Positions 19,595 to 30,745 are shown, counted from the first letter of the stretch. The stretch is DNA of 64,000 bases from Luidia sarsii (GCA_949987565.1 OX465118.1:3872538-3936537), one strand, 5' to 3'. Numbers and translations: made by a program. Notes: generated from the sequence alone by a model not told the origin.

Positions 19595-20500
19595 TCATGA
19601 CCGTTCTTGGGGGGATACCGGAGGTGCGATGTATTTTGTGCCGTTGATGTTAAGGTTGCCGTTCCGGAAAACCGGGTTCTTCCTGTCTCGGTAGGCCTTC
19701 TTCATGACATCGCGCAGGGATCTTTTTTTCGCGACGTCAGCAGCAGGCAGATCTCTAAGGATGAATACACCGGACTTCGCTAGGGATTCCTTCTCAGCCC
19801 TCGCACGGTCTAAGACTGTCTGTCTTTCAGGGTGATAGAGGAATTTCACCAAGATGTGACGAGGTTTGTCCGTATGGGTCCTTGGTGGTTTGCCAGTTCG
19901 TTGGGCATTTTCAATCTCGACATTATTGGGCATGCCGAGTCTATGGGTAAGGATCTCTTTTACCTCTTTGTAACATGCGTCTGGATCGGTTTTCCGCAAC
20001 TCTGGAATTCCCCCAAACCGGAGGTTGAAGCCACAAGAGTACCGTTCCATTTGAAGAACAGCTTCGTCAAGAGTGGCTATCTTCTGGGCCGTCACCAGCT
20101 GGCTGGTTATTCTGGAGATTCCATTCTTCAAGGTGGTATTTTGGGACTGGAATTCCTCAATGGTGGCAGAAGAATAGATGACCGACTCCTCCAACTCCTT
20201 TTGTTTGTGCTCCACAGCTGCCATTCTGCCAAGCAAGGACTCTTGGTTTGACAATGCTTTGTCAAGCTTGGTGTTCATATCAGTGGCCAGACTTCAAATT
20301 TCCCGCCGCAGATTGTCGATGGCATCTATAGCAACGGGCTCCGTTGACAGAACAACAATGGGGTCACATGAGGCCGATGGCGCGAGGTTGGAGTCGTCCG
20401 ATCCGGTGGAAACACGTCGTTTTTCTGTCCCTTTTTGGCATTTTCGCTCTAGATGGTGGCTATTTAGAGACTTGATGTAAAGCCCATGGCATAGGAGCAC
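19595..20500 (-). pseudogene. LINE-A ORF1, RNA-binding protein, premature stop
   Basis: The open part (20278-19595, 227 codons) has a coiled-coil region (AAVEHKQKELEESVIYSSAT). After it comes CGFNLRFGGIPELRKTDPDA, a start of an RRM-like domain as in L1 ORF1-type proteins, then PRHILVKFLYHPERQTVLDR. A basic C-terminus ends the protein. Upstream the same frame continues to about 20500 (SDDSNLAPSASCDP) but is closed by a TGA at about 20293, so the original start was probably further up and a nonsense mutation truncated it. Such proteins bind LINE RNA. Confidence 0.8.
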
Positions 20501-20539
20501 AAAACTGTAGTATTTTTATAAGATTGGAGGGGATTCTTC

Positions 20540-21415
20540 AGTTACATTTTGACATTTTCCGGAGCTTCGATGTGACACGTCTGTCTACATGTCGTGCGGT
20601 TTGGCGCAAAATTCTGACGTCCACTAGCGGCCCTGTCCGTGGTGGGCCGGCGGTTGTGGCGTCTGATGGTGGGGAGCCATGTCAATGCCGCTGTCCCGGT
20701 TGATGTTGTTTCGACGAAGTAGGATGTGGATGGCCTCCTTGATGCGCCTGCTGTACAAGTGCTGTTCACGGTCAATACACTGCACATTGCCCCAATTGGG
20801 GCGGTGACCAGCTCCCCAAGCGTGCTCGGCTTCCGCCGATCCGTCCACACGGGAGAGTCTCACATCGCATTGATGCTCCTTGATTCTCTCACCGATGGGC
20901 CTGTCGGTTTCGCTGATGTAGACCTGGTTGCACTCGCCACACGGAATCTCGTAGACGACACCTCCGCGTCTTCCCGGGGGGACAGGGTCCTTGGGGTGGA
21001 CGAGTTGGTTCCTCAAGGTGGTGGACGAACAAAACACGGTACGGATACCGTGTCCCTCGAGGATTCTCCTCAACTGTCCGGAGACGTCGTCCATTAAGGG
21101 GAGTACAGCAAAGGATTTATACTCTACCCGCTCCGTATCGGTGCTCACTTTGGGTCTCGAAGAGCGACGGATGAAGGGGGTTGGGTGTTTGTTCGCTGTT
21201 AGGGCAGCGTGCACATGGCGTTTCTCTGAGGTTGTACAGCGCGGTTTGGTAACCAAACGTGCTTCACGGTCAAAGAGGCATTTGGCCACTCCACGCTTCA
21301 CAGACTCAGGGTGGCGGGAGTCGTAAGCCAGGTACTGGTCAGTGTATGTGGGTTTGCGGTACACAGTTGTGGTTAGGCTGCCGTCGGGCTCCAGGAAGGC
21401 TGCTGGCCTACACAA
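20540..21415 (-). pseudogene. PLE of a second family: RT C-terminus and GIY-YIG domain
   Basis: The 263-codon ORF (20624-21415) reads TTTVYRKPTYTDQYLAYDS and KRGVAKCLFDREARL, the PLE RT thumb region. It then has PPGRRGGVVYEIPCGECNQV and YISETDRPIGERIKEHQCDV, a GIY-YIG nuclease in which the usual YIG is YIS. HAWGAGHRPNW and QHLYSRRIKEAIHI follow. The sequence is distinct from the other PLE copies in this window. The RT palm is missing, so this is a 5'-truncated copy. Confidence 0.87.
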
Positions 21416-21429
21416 CCGGCTTCCTCTCG

Positions 21430-23165
21430 TTTAAAGTCTGCACCCTTCCCGATGATGACGGCGATCGTGTTCTCGGACTACCCCGATTCTTTTGTGGACA
21501 ATCCTTAACAAAGTGTCTCTCTTGCTCGCAAATAAAACATGTACTTTCCTGGAGAATTGAACGGAGGAGGACTTGAGTTTCGCATTGGGTACGGGTGAGG
21601 CGAGGCAGACATAGGGACAGCTACATGTACCTGTAGGCGGGAAACTACTGCGGGGTGTGTTTGTAGCTGATGGTGGGACACATACATGTACATGTATTGG
21701 CGGTTCATTTCTACGTGGAGAGCTCTCGATATAAGAGACAATTTTACGCATATTGTTATTAAATTCAGACCAATCAATATGAATGTCGATGTTATCCTTG
21801 GCCAGTTGCTTGACTTCAATTTGTTGGACTTTAGGCTGACTTGCCTTTTCGGCATATTCATCACTGAACGAAACACTTTTCGCTTATTTCTGGAAAGCAA
21901 AGTGTGGTGACTGGTTCTAGGCCGCTCTCTGTGTAAATTTGATTGCTTGGTTTAGGGTTTGGGGGTCCCTGTATAATGCAAGCTCTGCAGCGTTAGTGTC
22001 ACTGCAGCCCTTCAGGAAAGCCTATCTAGATATGGTTTCAAATACTTCAGCATTTGCTATGGGATATGCACGTGTTGCTATTTGACGCACCCGCTGCCCA
22101 AACACTTCTATTGTTTCTTCATCTTTTGGGTAAATTGCTGCCAGCTTGGCTCTTTGTATGATAGGATCTTTTATTTTGCCAAACATTTTCATCAATTGAT
22201 CCTTGATCAAAGTGTAATTATTTATCACCTCAGGTTCTTGCCAAGCATAGCAATCGAGTGCTTTACCAGTGAGCGCGAAAACTAAATGAAGTATCGGTAG
22301 TTTATTGTGTTCATCCCATTGGCAGCATCTAGCGATTGTTTAAAATTTAGCGACAAAAGCATGAAAATCAGTGGTTCCGTCATAAGTAGTGACTTTCAAA
22401 ATTGCCTGGCTCCGGGGGCAGTTCGCCCCTTGTGAAGGTTTGCCCCTTGTGAAGGGTGGTTAGTCAGAATACCGGCATTGTTGGTGAGCTTACTGCATTT
22501 TGGTTGTGTGGCATTGGCATTCCGTTGCATGCCAATGGCTTTTATTGTTTTGGGCTTTCTGCAATGATTTCAATAGGTGTGATGGGAGTGACGGGGCTTG
22601 CTCACGTATTACCTTAAGCCCTGCGTCTATTACAGCATCGCATGTTGTTTGTATTGTAACGGGTTGCAGAGTCGAAATTTGGGGTTTTTTATCCGGCGAT
22701 GCATTTTGTGTTGCGGGCATTTTGAATTGTGCCGTAGCACCATGAAGCTTTGTGTTACCTTGAAATAGGTTAGCCAGGTGGATTTTGGACTTTTGTGAGT
22801 TTGTTAATGGCACCAGTTATAGCTAAAGGGGTATCTTGCCAATTTACCAATTTGCCAATTTGCTTAATCAGGAGATTCATAGAATCTACAGTTTCCATCT
22901 GTTTTGGGGGTTGTGCTTTACCAGAACCGTTAGTTGGAAGGGCTGCGGGGTTTTCGATTGAAATCAAGCCCTTTTCATTTAACTCATTCAGTTTAGTTTG
23001 GTTTAGTGTTTAGTTTAGTGTTGGGAATTCATGAAAGTCGTCAATTATGACGCCAGCTCCTTTTGAGATCTTACTGCAACAACAATTTCAGCAAATTTCC
23101 CCCCTTTGCCGGGTAAAGTAGTGAGTTGCTCTACCGAAGCCTTGTTTATGTTGATGGCCATGTTA
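21430..23165 (-). pseudogene. gag-like retroelement relic with N-terminal helix-hairpin-helix
   Basis: From 23165 the minus strand reads ININKASVEQLTTLPGKGGK, a ComEA-like helix-hairpin-helix start with GKG in the hairpin. After stops and frameshifts come segments with MNLLIKQIGKLVNWQDTPLA and QTTCDAVIDAGLKVIREQAP. The capsid-like piece (22022-22228) has YPKDEETIEVFGQRVRQIAT. Near 21490-21545 a CCHC zinc knuckle (CFICEQERHFVKDC) appears. The order of HhH, capsid and zinc knuckle supports a retrotransposon gag. No pol follows because the second-family PLE replaces it. The superfamily is not assigned. Confidence 0.68.
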
Positions 23166-23261
23166 GGACTATACTAGATTTACTTGGTACACAAACAAGT
23201 ATATAAATATGGTTTACAGAGTCTTTTCGAAATCAGAATCCCTTTTCAGAATCCCTTGGTA

Positions 23262-23490
23262 ACCGTAGTAATGCTGTCCTTCCCTTTGATCTCTCCCTAC
23301 CAGCTTTACTCTTTGTCCTTTCTTTCTTTCACTCTCTTCCCCCTTCTTTCATCTACATGTATCTGCTTTGTCCTTGTCACTCTGCCTTTGAGAAAGGTCC
23401 TGCTAGGATCGAAATGTCAGGCCCACTAAATTTTAAGATTTGCATTTTGGTAATTTTAGTCAGCAGTTTGCAACATTTTTGTATATCACC
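23262..23490 (+). mobile_element. PLE copy 3, internally deleted 3' fragment
   Basis: Starts at TGGTAACCGTAGTAATGCTG inside the GIY-YIG tail, jumps to the Pro/Ser-rich 3' UTR block (TTTGATCTCTCCCTACCAGC) and ends with the terminal repeat including AACATTTTTGTATATCACC. Confidence 0.8.
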
Positions 23491-23997
23491 ATTGAAATCA
23501 AGTTCATATCTCCCACCAAATAAAAATATCAAGGCTCTTTCAGTTTCAACTGGGAGCAAGGGCTAAGTGACATTACGCAGATCACCAAACTGTAGGCCCT
23601 GGAAAAATCCTCTCACATGCTGTCATGTAACCATGTAACCATCCTTAGAGCCACAACACAATTATTTGAAGACGGAGGGGACAATAGTTATTTCCTGTCC
23701 GCCAAAATTGGCTGAAACGTCTTTTCTTGTTCTATAGGTCATCAGCATAGGAAAAAACAGCACAAGTGGAGGAAGAATTAGGGAAAAAGATAGAACAAAC
23801 AAGACTTTTCTACTACGCTTTACCTACGAAAATCAAACGAGAATCATGTCTGGAGAGACAGAATGTATTTGCCTCTCCTTTTCTTGGCAAAGAATGGCTG
23901 AGTTTGCTAAAAATCCAAAGAGCTGAAAAGCTACAATTTTGAAAGAAATGAGTCTGCTTAGAATATGAAGAGCTTAAAAATTGCCATTTCAAAATGA
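23491..23997. other. Intergenic or intronic sequence, no feature recognised
   Basis: No ORF with recognisable content. Lies upstream of the first USP exon seen in this window. Confidence 0.4.
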
Positions 23998-24232
23998 AAT
24001 TCAATGAGGTTTTTGTCCTTGCTTGACGTGATAAACACTGGGTGCTCAGTGCTTTGCCTGGTGTCTGATAAAAATATTTCAGGCAGCTCGGGCGGTATTC
24101 GAGCCCGCAACTCCCGAATTCTAGTACAGACGTATCAGGCACCGAGCAAAGCACTTAGCACTCAGTGTTCATCACGTGGAGCAATGGCAAAAAACCTCAT
24201 TGAATTATATTCTCCTTGATGCAAACATCATG
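23998..24232. repeat. Two SINE copies in inverted orientation
   Basis: 23998-24127 is a minus-strand copy (tail AATGAGGTTTTTG and tRNA-related part up to AGTACAGAC). 24128-24232 is a plus-strand tail of the same family (AGCAAAGCACTTAGCACTCA...AACCTCATTGAATTA). The arms 23998-24065 and 24130-24200 are inverted repeats. Confidence 0.7.
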
Positions 24233-24242
24233 TTATATCTAT

Positions 24243-24440
24243 GATGCAAAGCTCGGTGGTCCAGTGTTTAAGACGTCCGTACTAGAATTCGGGAGTCGCG
24301 GGTTCAAATCCCAACTGAGCTGCCTAAATTTGTTTTTATCAAGGACCGGGCAAAGCACTGAGCACTCAGTGTTTATCATGTCGAGCAATTGCAAAAACCT
24401 CATTGAATTACATTCTCCTCGACGTAAACATTATGTTTTA
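24243..24440 (+). repeat. tRNA-derived SINE
   Basis: Positions 24250-24321 (72 nt) resemble a tRNA: a 7-bp acceptor-like stem AGCTCGG...CTGAGCT, an A-box-like TGGTCCAGTGT and a consensus B box GGTTCAAATCC. The family-specific body with AGCACTGAGCACTCAGTG and the tail AACCTCATTGAATTACATTC follow. Related partial copies lie just upstream. It is not scored as a functional tRNA because the T-stem is poorly paired and the unit is repeated with a common tail. Confidence 0.75.
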
Positions 24441-24873
24441 ATACATGTATCTATGATTTCAAAATGAGCAAGTCTGCTATAAGACTGATGAGCTGAAAGC
24501 TACATGTAACTTTTGGAAACAACCACCCAGCACCCAGAACTTGCTGCCACTGCCTATGCACAGCACACAGGCATATCTGCTGCAATTAACACATGGCCAT
24601 CTGGGTACACTTGTACAAGTTTATTGTTTGCTTTTGCAGTGACTGGTCCATTGAACTGTGTTGTAGGCAGTCCTTAGTAGTGTAATGCTTGCATGGTGCT
24701 AAAATCTGTGAGCATCACATGTGGATCGCGGTGTGGCCAGTACATAACACAACATGAGTCATTTGCACAAAATGACTCTCCATCATTGGATGCACAGGAA
24801 GAATAAGGAAAGGACAATATGACATTAACGATAAGATTAATGCAGGGTTTCAAATTTTATGTTCACTGAACAG

Positions 24874-25008
24874 GTTTTATTCACTCAGCTACAATACAGT
24901 GAGCAGCAGTCTCTTCCCCCTGATGCATTAAGGAAAGCTCTAGCTGTAGCATTTCAAGATCAACATCGCTTCCAACTTGGATTCATGGATGATGCTGCTG
25001 AATGCTTT
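24874..25008 (+). CDS. USP53/USP54-like gene, exon (USP domain)
   Basis: An acceptor CAG at 24871-24873 and donor GTAAGT at 25009 bound 135 bases in phase 0. The exon reads FTQLQYSEQQSLPPDALRKA and HRFQLGFMDDAAECF. The DALR...F.RFQ.G..DDAAECF pattern is characteristic of the USP53/USP54 branch of ubiquitin-specific proteases, in the segment shortly after the catalytic-Cys box. Vertebrate family members act on ubiquitin chains and localise to cell junctions. The catalytic Cys exon is not seen upstream in the window. The next exon joins exactly (ECF then ENI). Confidence 0.88.
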
Positions 25009-25241
25009 GTAAGTATCAGTGACTATGTTCGTTCAGAAAAGGAACCTCATTGTTTATAGTAAATTATGACATGGGTGACGCCCTTCCGGTCATTGGCCGT
25101 CCCATGCACGGCCTGACGAGGGTGTATGCTCCCTCAGTCGGCATCCACTTGCTTCACGACTTGCTCCATGACTTGCTTCGGTTTGCGTAGGTTGGGGACG
25201 GGGTGACGAAGAGGCAAGGCCACACCCACTTGAACCACTCC

Positions 25242-25352
25242 GGGGTTCTATTCCCCGCCGGTCCTACTGCAGTTGACTATGGGGTTCCATTCCCCATCGG
25301 CGCAACTAGAATTGGCTGTGGGGTTCCATTCCCCGTTGGCACAACCAAGTTG
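25242..25352. repeat. 39-bp tandem repeat, three copies
   Basis: Units begin GGGGTTCTATTCCCCGCCGG, GGGGTTCCATTCCCCATCGG and GGGGTTCCATTCCCCGTTGG at 25242, 25281 and 25320. Confidence 0.8.
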
Positions 25353-26042
25353 CGGAACCTCAGTTCAGTTTTCTGAGGCTACATGCATCAGCATTCCCCG
25401 ACCATCTCGAATACATATGGGGTACACCGGCCTAACTGCCTTGGTGTGGTGTTGGTCCTGGTCTTGCCTCCAAGTGCCCAGCCAACGCCCATCCCTCACT
25501 TTTATACTGAGGCTACTGGCATGACAACTATTTCTGCCTGGCAGAATCGTGGCCCAGCCCTGAGCCAGTACCTATTCAATCCCGCATCTACATTCCCATT
25601 ATTGTTATACCTCCTAGAAGATTCAAGACTCCCACTACTAAATAACAATGGCCTTTATACAGAGTTGGGTTCAGCTGCCAAGGTAGCTAAACTCCCCTGA
25701 GGTTACTCCCATTCAAATCACTGCCTATATAAGACTACTTACAGATTTACGTATAAAGAAAGGACAACAACCATACAACTTATGGCTACCACTGAACACA
25801 TTAAATCAAACCATGACAGCCAGTAGGTAGGACACCAAGGCCAGTAGGTATGGTAGGGCACTGTTGCAGAGCGCCCTGGAGGTCGCCCTACTTGAACGTC
25901 AACGTTAGGGAACACACACACAAGGGATGGACTACCAAGACCTCAATCAGACTTACTGTGAACAGAAACTATTTAATGAATAGGGACCATAAGGAAACTT
26001 ATTACAATAAAACATACACAAGCTTGGTGGAGTTGGGAAGCA
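25353..26042. other. Intronic sequence without recognised feature
   Basis: Short ORFs only; no domain or repeat recognised before the minisatellite starts. Confidence 0.4.
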
Positions 26043-26803
26043 GGGAAGACTTAGCCGGTCTGGCAGGTACCGCAGGGAAGACTCAGCCGGTCTGGCAGGT
26101 ACCGCAGGGAAGACTCAGCCGGTCTGGCAGGTACCGCAGGGAAGACTCAGCCGGTCTGGCAGGTACCGCAGGGAAGACTCAGCCGGTCTGGCAGGTACCG
26201 CAGGGAAGACTCAGCCGGTCTGGCAGGTACCGCAGGGAAGACTCAGCCGGTCTGGCAGGTACCGCAGGGAAGACTCAGCTGGTCTGGCAGGTCCCGCAGG
26301 GAAGACTCAGCCAATCTCGCAGGTAACGCAGGGAAGACTCAGCCGGTCTGGCAGGTACCGCAGGGAAGACTCAGCCGGTCTGGCAGGTCCCGCAGGGAAG
26401 ACTCAGCCAATCTGGCAGGTACCGCAGGGAAGACTCAGCCGGTCTGGCAGGTACCGCAGGGAAGACTCAGCTGGTCTGGCAGGTCCCGCAGGGAAGACTC
26501 AGCCAATCTCGCAGGTAACGCAGGGAAGACTCAGCCGGTCTGGCAGGTACCGCAGGGAAGACTCAGCCGGTCTGGCAGGTCCCGCAGGGAAGACTCAGCC
26601 AATCTGGCAGGTACCGCAGGGAAGACTCAGCCGGTCTGGCAGGTCCCGCAGGGAAGACTCAGCTGGTCTGGCAGGTACCGCAGGGAAGACTCAGCCAATC
26701 TGGCAGGTCCCGCAGGGAAGACTCAGCCGGTCTGGCAGGTACCGCAGGGAAGACTCAGCTGGTCTGGCAGGTACCGCAGGGAAGACTCAGCTGGTCTGGC
26801 AGG
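26043..26803. repeat. 32-bp minisatellite, about 24 copies, with a 192-bp higher-order unit
   Basis: Consensus begins GGGAAGACTCAGCCGGTCTG and continues GCAGGTACCGCA. Variant positions (CCGGT, CTGGT or CCAAT; ACC, CCC or AAC) repeat as a six-unit block: the series starting at 26279 recurs at 26471, exactly 192 bases later, with one change. The ORF at 25850-26326 with a 32-residue period is a by-product. Confidence 0.93.
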
Positions 26804-27795
26804 CATGCTCAGAGCTTGCGGTTAATATGAAAATACACGACCAGATTCTCCTGCCAGAAACGTTGTACTGAAGCCATTTTCCAAATTAAACAATTTTTCT
26901 TGTTTTACCTTACCGTACCTGGTACCCCATAAAAAAATTTCCTAAATGTTCCAGAATGTTTCATATCTGAAAATCAGTGGGTAATGCAAAATCACTCTGT
27001 GCGGCCTCCGCCCATTTCAGTTGATATGCCCTCAAATCGAAGCTTGTTTTCTCCCACTTTAGGGGCTTTCACACAAGACGAAATCCCCGGGAATTTCAGT
27101 CTGTCTATTCACACAACCGAAGAAATCACAGTGGATAAGCTTTTCCCCGGGGAATTCTTACCCCAGCTCGGGGTATAGGGTAGAAGGAGAAAACCCTGGG
27201 ACGTCATTTCTTTCGCGAAGATAACTGCCGATTCGCGATTTTCAGAGGCAATCCATCAGGGGTGTGGGGAGAGTTGGGGGAGACAGGGTTTACAGGTCCA
27301 ACGTACGAACCTCTCTTTGCGAACGATGCGCGAACGATCTAAGAAGATAACAATTTGCGACCTAAGGCCTAAAAATGTAAGAAAAAAACCTGTACACCAA
27401 CGATATACTGTACATGGTTTTTTTTTTTTTTGGGGGGGGGGGGTTTTGGGGGGGTTAGGGGCATGATCACATGGGCAATTGCCGTTTGTGGAGCGGGAAT
27501 GGAAACTTCAGTTAACCGAACCCCCCCCCCCCCTCCTTCAACCCAAGATCAATCCAGAGCACCGGCAGTTGCTTTTAAGTTTGTCTTTGTGAGCACCGCC
27601 AGGACTTTAGCAGCCCTATCCTTGCTACACGCTCGGAGCTTGCGCTTGAAACCCTGGTCCTTGCCAATGTGTAGTGCTTTGTGAGCAACGCCAAGGCTTT
27701 TCAATGATGCGTGAACGATCTGCGAAGAAAGCACAATTTGCGACCTAAGGCTTAAAAATGTACGGGAAAAACCCGTATGCCAACGATGGCCATAC

Positions 27796-29109
27796 CACTC
27801 GTAAAAAAAATGATTGGATGATTGCCTCTTGTGATTTCTGACACGTCCGCAAAAGATTTTAGACCTTACTTTCATTTGCAGCCATTGACGTACATTTGGT
27901 ACGCGCCGGCCGTCAGCTTCAATAATGGACAACTGACATCGATTGTAGCCAAAAATAAATTCAACAATCTGCATTTTGTGTTGGGTATGATTTGTGAAGA
28001 TCGCTGAGTATTCTTATGGTCGTCAAGCTTTTTGTTACATAGTTATACACATTGTAAAAATAATTGTCTTTTGAATTAAGCGTAACGGCCGACCATAGTT
28101 TGCAAGCCGGCGGTTGGCAGAAACTGAATCCGTGACGTACCATACCAAAAGAAAGTTCTATGCTTTGCCATTTTAAAGGAAATTTATTATCAATATTATC
28201 AAAGAGGCCCAATGAAGGCTAAGTTGAACAACTCTCCCGCATGTCCCAAGTAGTCCTATTCTAAAAACAACGCCAGAATTTGAGAAAGACGTCTACACAG
28301 GAGCCGCCTTAAACTTTGTATCACATTTTTAACAATAGAGCTGTCAATCATCCTACTGCAGGCTCTCCTTGCTTTTTCCACCAGGGGTAACTTTCAAGGA
28401 ATCTTTCAAGATTGTTTGCTGGACTCCCTGCTCTCTGTACTTGAGGAATAATCACCCCCTAAATAGTGCAGCCCGGTCACCCTAACTGATTTTCCATTCT
28501 GGTACCGCACAAAGAGAGAAACTGATTTGCAAAAATCACTACCGCCACTGACGATTGCCTAGATGGCATGAAAACATTACTTGTTGTTGCCACAAAATGG
28601 GAGCTGCGAAGCGTTCCAACTCCTAGTCTCGGCTACCAATCTTGATGATTAAATGGGTCAGCTTGCTTTTAAGGGGGGAAAAAGGGCCTCCCTCCTTCCT
28701 TGTTGCCCAAAAGGCAGGACGCTAAACATGTTTTGTATTGCCTGAGCTGAAACATTGATTTTTCCCTTTCTACGTTCACGGATATGACACAAACAAATAT
28801 ACAGGGGGCCTGTATAGTATTTGCAGTTTCGCTGCATATTTTTATTAAGTTATTCTGAGTACGTCAACTACCAGCAGTATCAAACTTTTTCGAAAATGAA
28901 ATGTCTTTCACGTGGTCGGCCTACACATTTTGTAATTTGTATGAAAGTTTATTTCTGTGCATACTTGTATAAAGAATTTTCAAAGAAACTTCATAGAACC
29001 TTCCTGAAATCTTAATTTAAAAAAAGAAAAAGGGTGGGTAACGTCCCGATTTTCATTTTATTTCAGGAAAGTACAAAAAATGAATCAATGAAAACAAGAC
29101 ACAGTTGAC
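27796..29109. other. Core of the inverted-repeat region, no gene recognised
   Basis: Only short ORFs. A stretch at 28520-28590 (CACTGACGATTGCCTAGATG) resembles non-coding sequence of the Mutator-like element at 37510-37550, suggesting a relic of that family. Confidence 0.45.
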
Positions 29110-29345
29110 AGACAGTTCTTGTGTGAAAGCCCCTAAAGGCTAAAGTGGGAGAAAACAAGCTTCGATTTGAGGATATATCATCCGAATTGGGCGGAGGCCG
29201 CACAGAGTGATTTTGCATTACCCATGCACTGATTTTCAGCTTTTAATATTTCAAACAAGGAAAAACGAAACATTCTGGAACATTTAGGGCACTTTTCTAT
29301 GAGGTACCCGGTACGGTAAGGTAAAACAAGAAAAAATTGTTTAAA

Positions 29346-30263
29346 GGTCAACTGCAATGCATTTTGGAATTGTTTTTATTATTTCAAGTAATACTATGGT
29401 GTCAGTAAAATACATCCATGCATTTTTTCCGAATTTTAAACTATGGGAAAGAGTTTTATAAAATTATTTAAGTTTGGAAGCAGCCACGCCCCCGTGGAGG
29501 ACGTCCTTGGTGACGTCAGCGGATGAAGACTCGGTCCATTACTCTTGTCGGGGAACTATTGTATTGTACGTTCGTGTATACCAACAATCAGTGCACGTTT
29601 TTCAAGAGAACCGATTTCGGGATTAAATATCGACAAACCCGTTGACACGCCAGCCAGATTCGTTGTTGAAGATTGCAGCAGTGGAATAAACATGCATTTA
29701 TTCCCTGACGATCCTAGAATAAGCCGCATTTTGACGTCAAAAATCACGCTGGCATAATCCGACCCATCAAATCGTGCAGTGCAGTGTCCATTTCGAAGCT
29801 TGTTTTCACGGAGACCATTCGGGCTCATACGTGTATGGTTTGGCAACGTGTTCCCGTCTGTGGCCATAGGAAAACTATTTTCAGAATTTCTATCCTTGTT
29901 ATCAACTTAGAATTCATCTGATTTCGAAGAAAAAGCTTGTCGAAAGACGTCTCGGCCAACAAAATTGTCAGGTTTTTCTCGCCAAGAAAAAGACTGGTGC
30001 CACGCTAAAAAAACGTGCATTATCTGCTGAACGCGTTATTTATCTGCTGAACGACTTTTGCAGGGAGAGAACAAAAATTATGCGTTTATCCGGTGACGTA
30101 AAGAACAGCGCACTCAATAACTACGAGCATAATTTTAATTAATTTAAAAAGGCTTCTAATAAGCCTTAAACACAAAATTTATGTTTGATCTGGAATTACA
30201 ATGTACCAATGAACATATTTAATGCCAAATCAGGATTTTCTATTTTTTGCACTTCGGTTGACC
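29346..30263. mobile_element. Non-autonomous TA-flanked MITE, about 0.9 kb
   Basis: Ends are AAGGTCAACTG and CGGTTGACCTT, a clean terminal inverted repeat. The uninterrupted arm of E1 at 26885-26900 gives the empty site TTGTTTAATTTGG (reverse complement), so the element sits at a duplicated TA. No coding sequence for a transposase was recognised. A Tc1/mariner-type mobiliser would fit a TA target. Confidence 0.72.
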
Positions 30264-30745
30264 TTTAATTTGGAAAATGGCTTCAGTACAACGTCTCTGG
30301 CAGGAGAATCTAGTCGTGTATTTTTATATTAACCGCAAGCTCTGAGCATGGGGCCGGCTTGAAAAGCCTTGGCGTTGCTCACAAAGCACTACACATTGGC
30401 AAGGACCAGAGTTTCAACCGCAATCTCTGAGCGTGGAGCAAGGATAGGGCTCCCAATGCCATGGCGGTGCCCATGCCCCCCCCCCCCTAAGAAAAAAACC
30501 AACCATTTATCTCGTTGGCGTACGTTTTTTTTCCCCGTACATTTAGGCCTTAGGTCGCAAATTGTTGTGCTTTCTTCGCAGATTGTTCGCGCATCATTCG
30601 CGAAGAGACGTTCGTACGTTGGACTTGTAAACCCTGTCTCCCCCATCTCTCTCCCCACCCCCGATCGATTGCCGCTGAAATTCGCGAATCGACAGTAATC
30701 TTCCCGAAAGAAATTACGTCCGGGACCGGTAGTTTCTCCTTTGAT

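Larger units (their letters stand above)
9730..20500 (-). mobile_element. CR1-like non-LTR retrotransposon (LINE-A), split twice by insertions
   Basis: Minus-strand order is ORF1 (20500-19595), apurinic-type endonuclease (19305-17556, interrupted by a PLE), RT (17397-16572) and the RT C-terminal part (10422-9730). The RT frame is cut at ILGPVLFLIY near 16572 and resumes with YINDI at 10422. Removing 10423-16566 plus one TATAA copy restores the frame, so both halves belong to one insertion. The CR1/L2/Jockey-group assignment rests on the motif style only. Confidence 0.85.
26807..30352. repeat. Large inverted repeat E1, arms about 270 bp
   Basis: The left arm 26807-27075 is the reverse complement of 29110-29342 plus 30262-30352. 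For example, GCTCAGAGCTTGCGGTTAAT at 26811 pairs with ATTAACCGCAAGCTCTGAGC near 30330. The right arm is split by a 0.9-kb MITE. A foldback element or long-TIR DNA transposon is likely. No transposase was recognised inside. Confidence 0.8.
27184..30745. repeat. Second inverted repeat E2 interlocked with E1
   Basis: 27184-27410 (GGGAGACAGGGTTTACAGGT, CAATTTGCGACCTAAGGC) and 27590-27795 are mirrored at 30500-30745 and 30355-30500. The left arm of E2 lies inside E1 and the right arm of E1 lies inside E2, so the two palindromes overlap rather than nest. 27305-27412 and 27700-27795 are also direct repeats of each other. The 27420-27450 poly-T/poly-G and 27520-27535 poly-C tracts are low complexity. 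Confidence 0.72.

Noticed and set aside
24250..24321. Functional tRNA gene
   Set aside because: A good B box and acceptor-like stem, but a weak T-stem, no clear anticodon loop and a family-specific tail shared with neighbouring partial copies, so a SINE head is more likely.
25850..26326. 158-codon ORF with a 32-residue repeat
   Set aside because: Generated by the 32-bp minisatellite; it does not extend through the array and has no conserved content.
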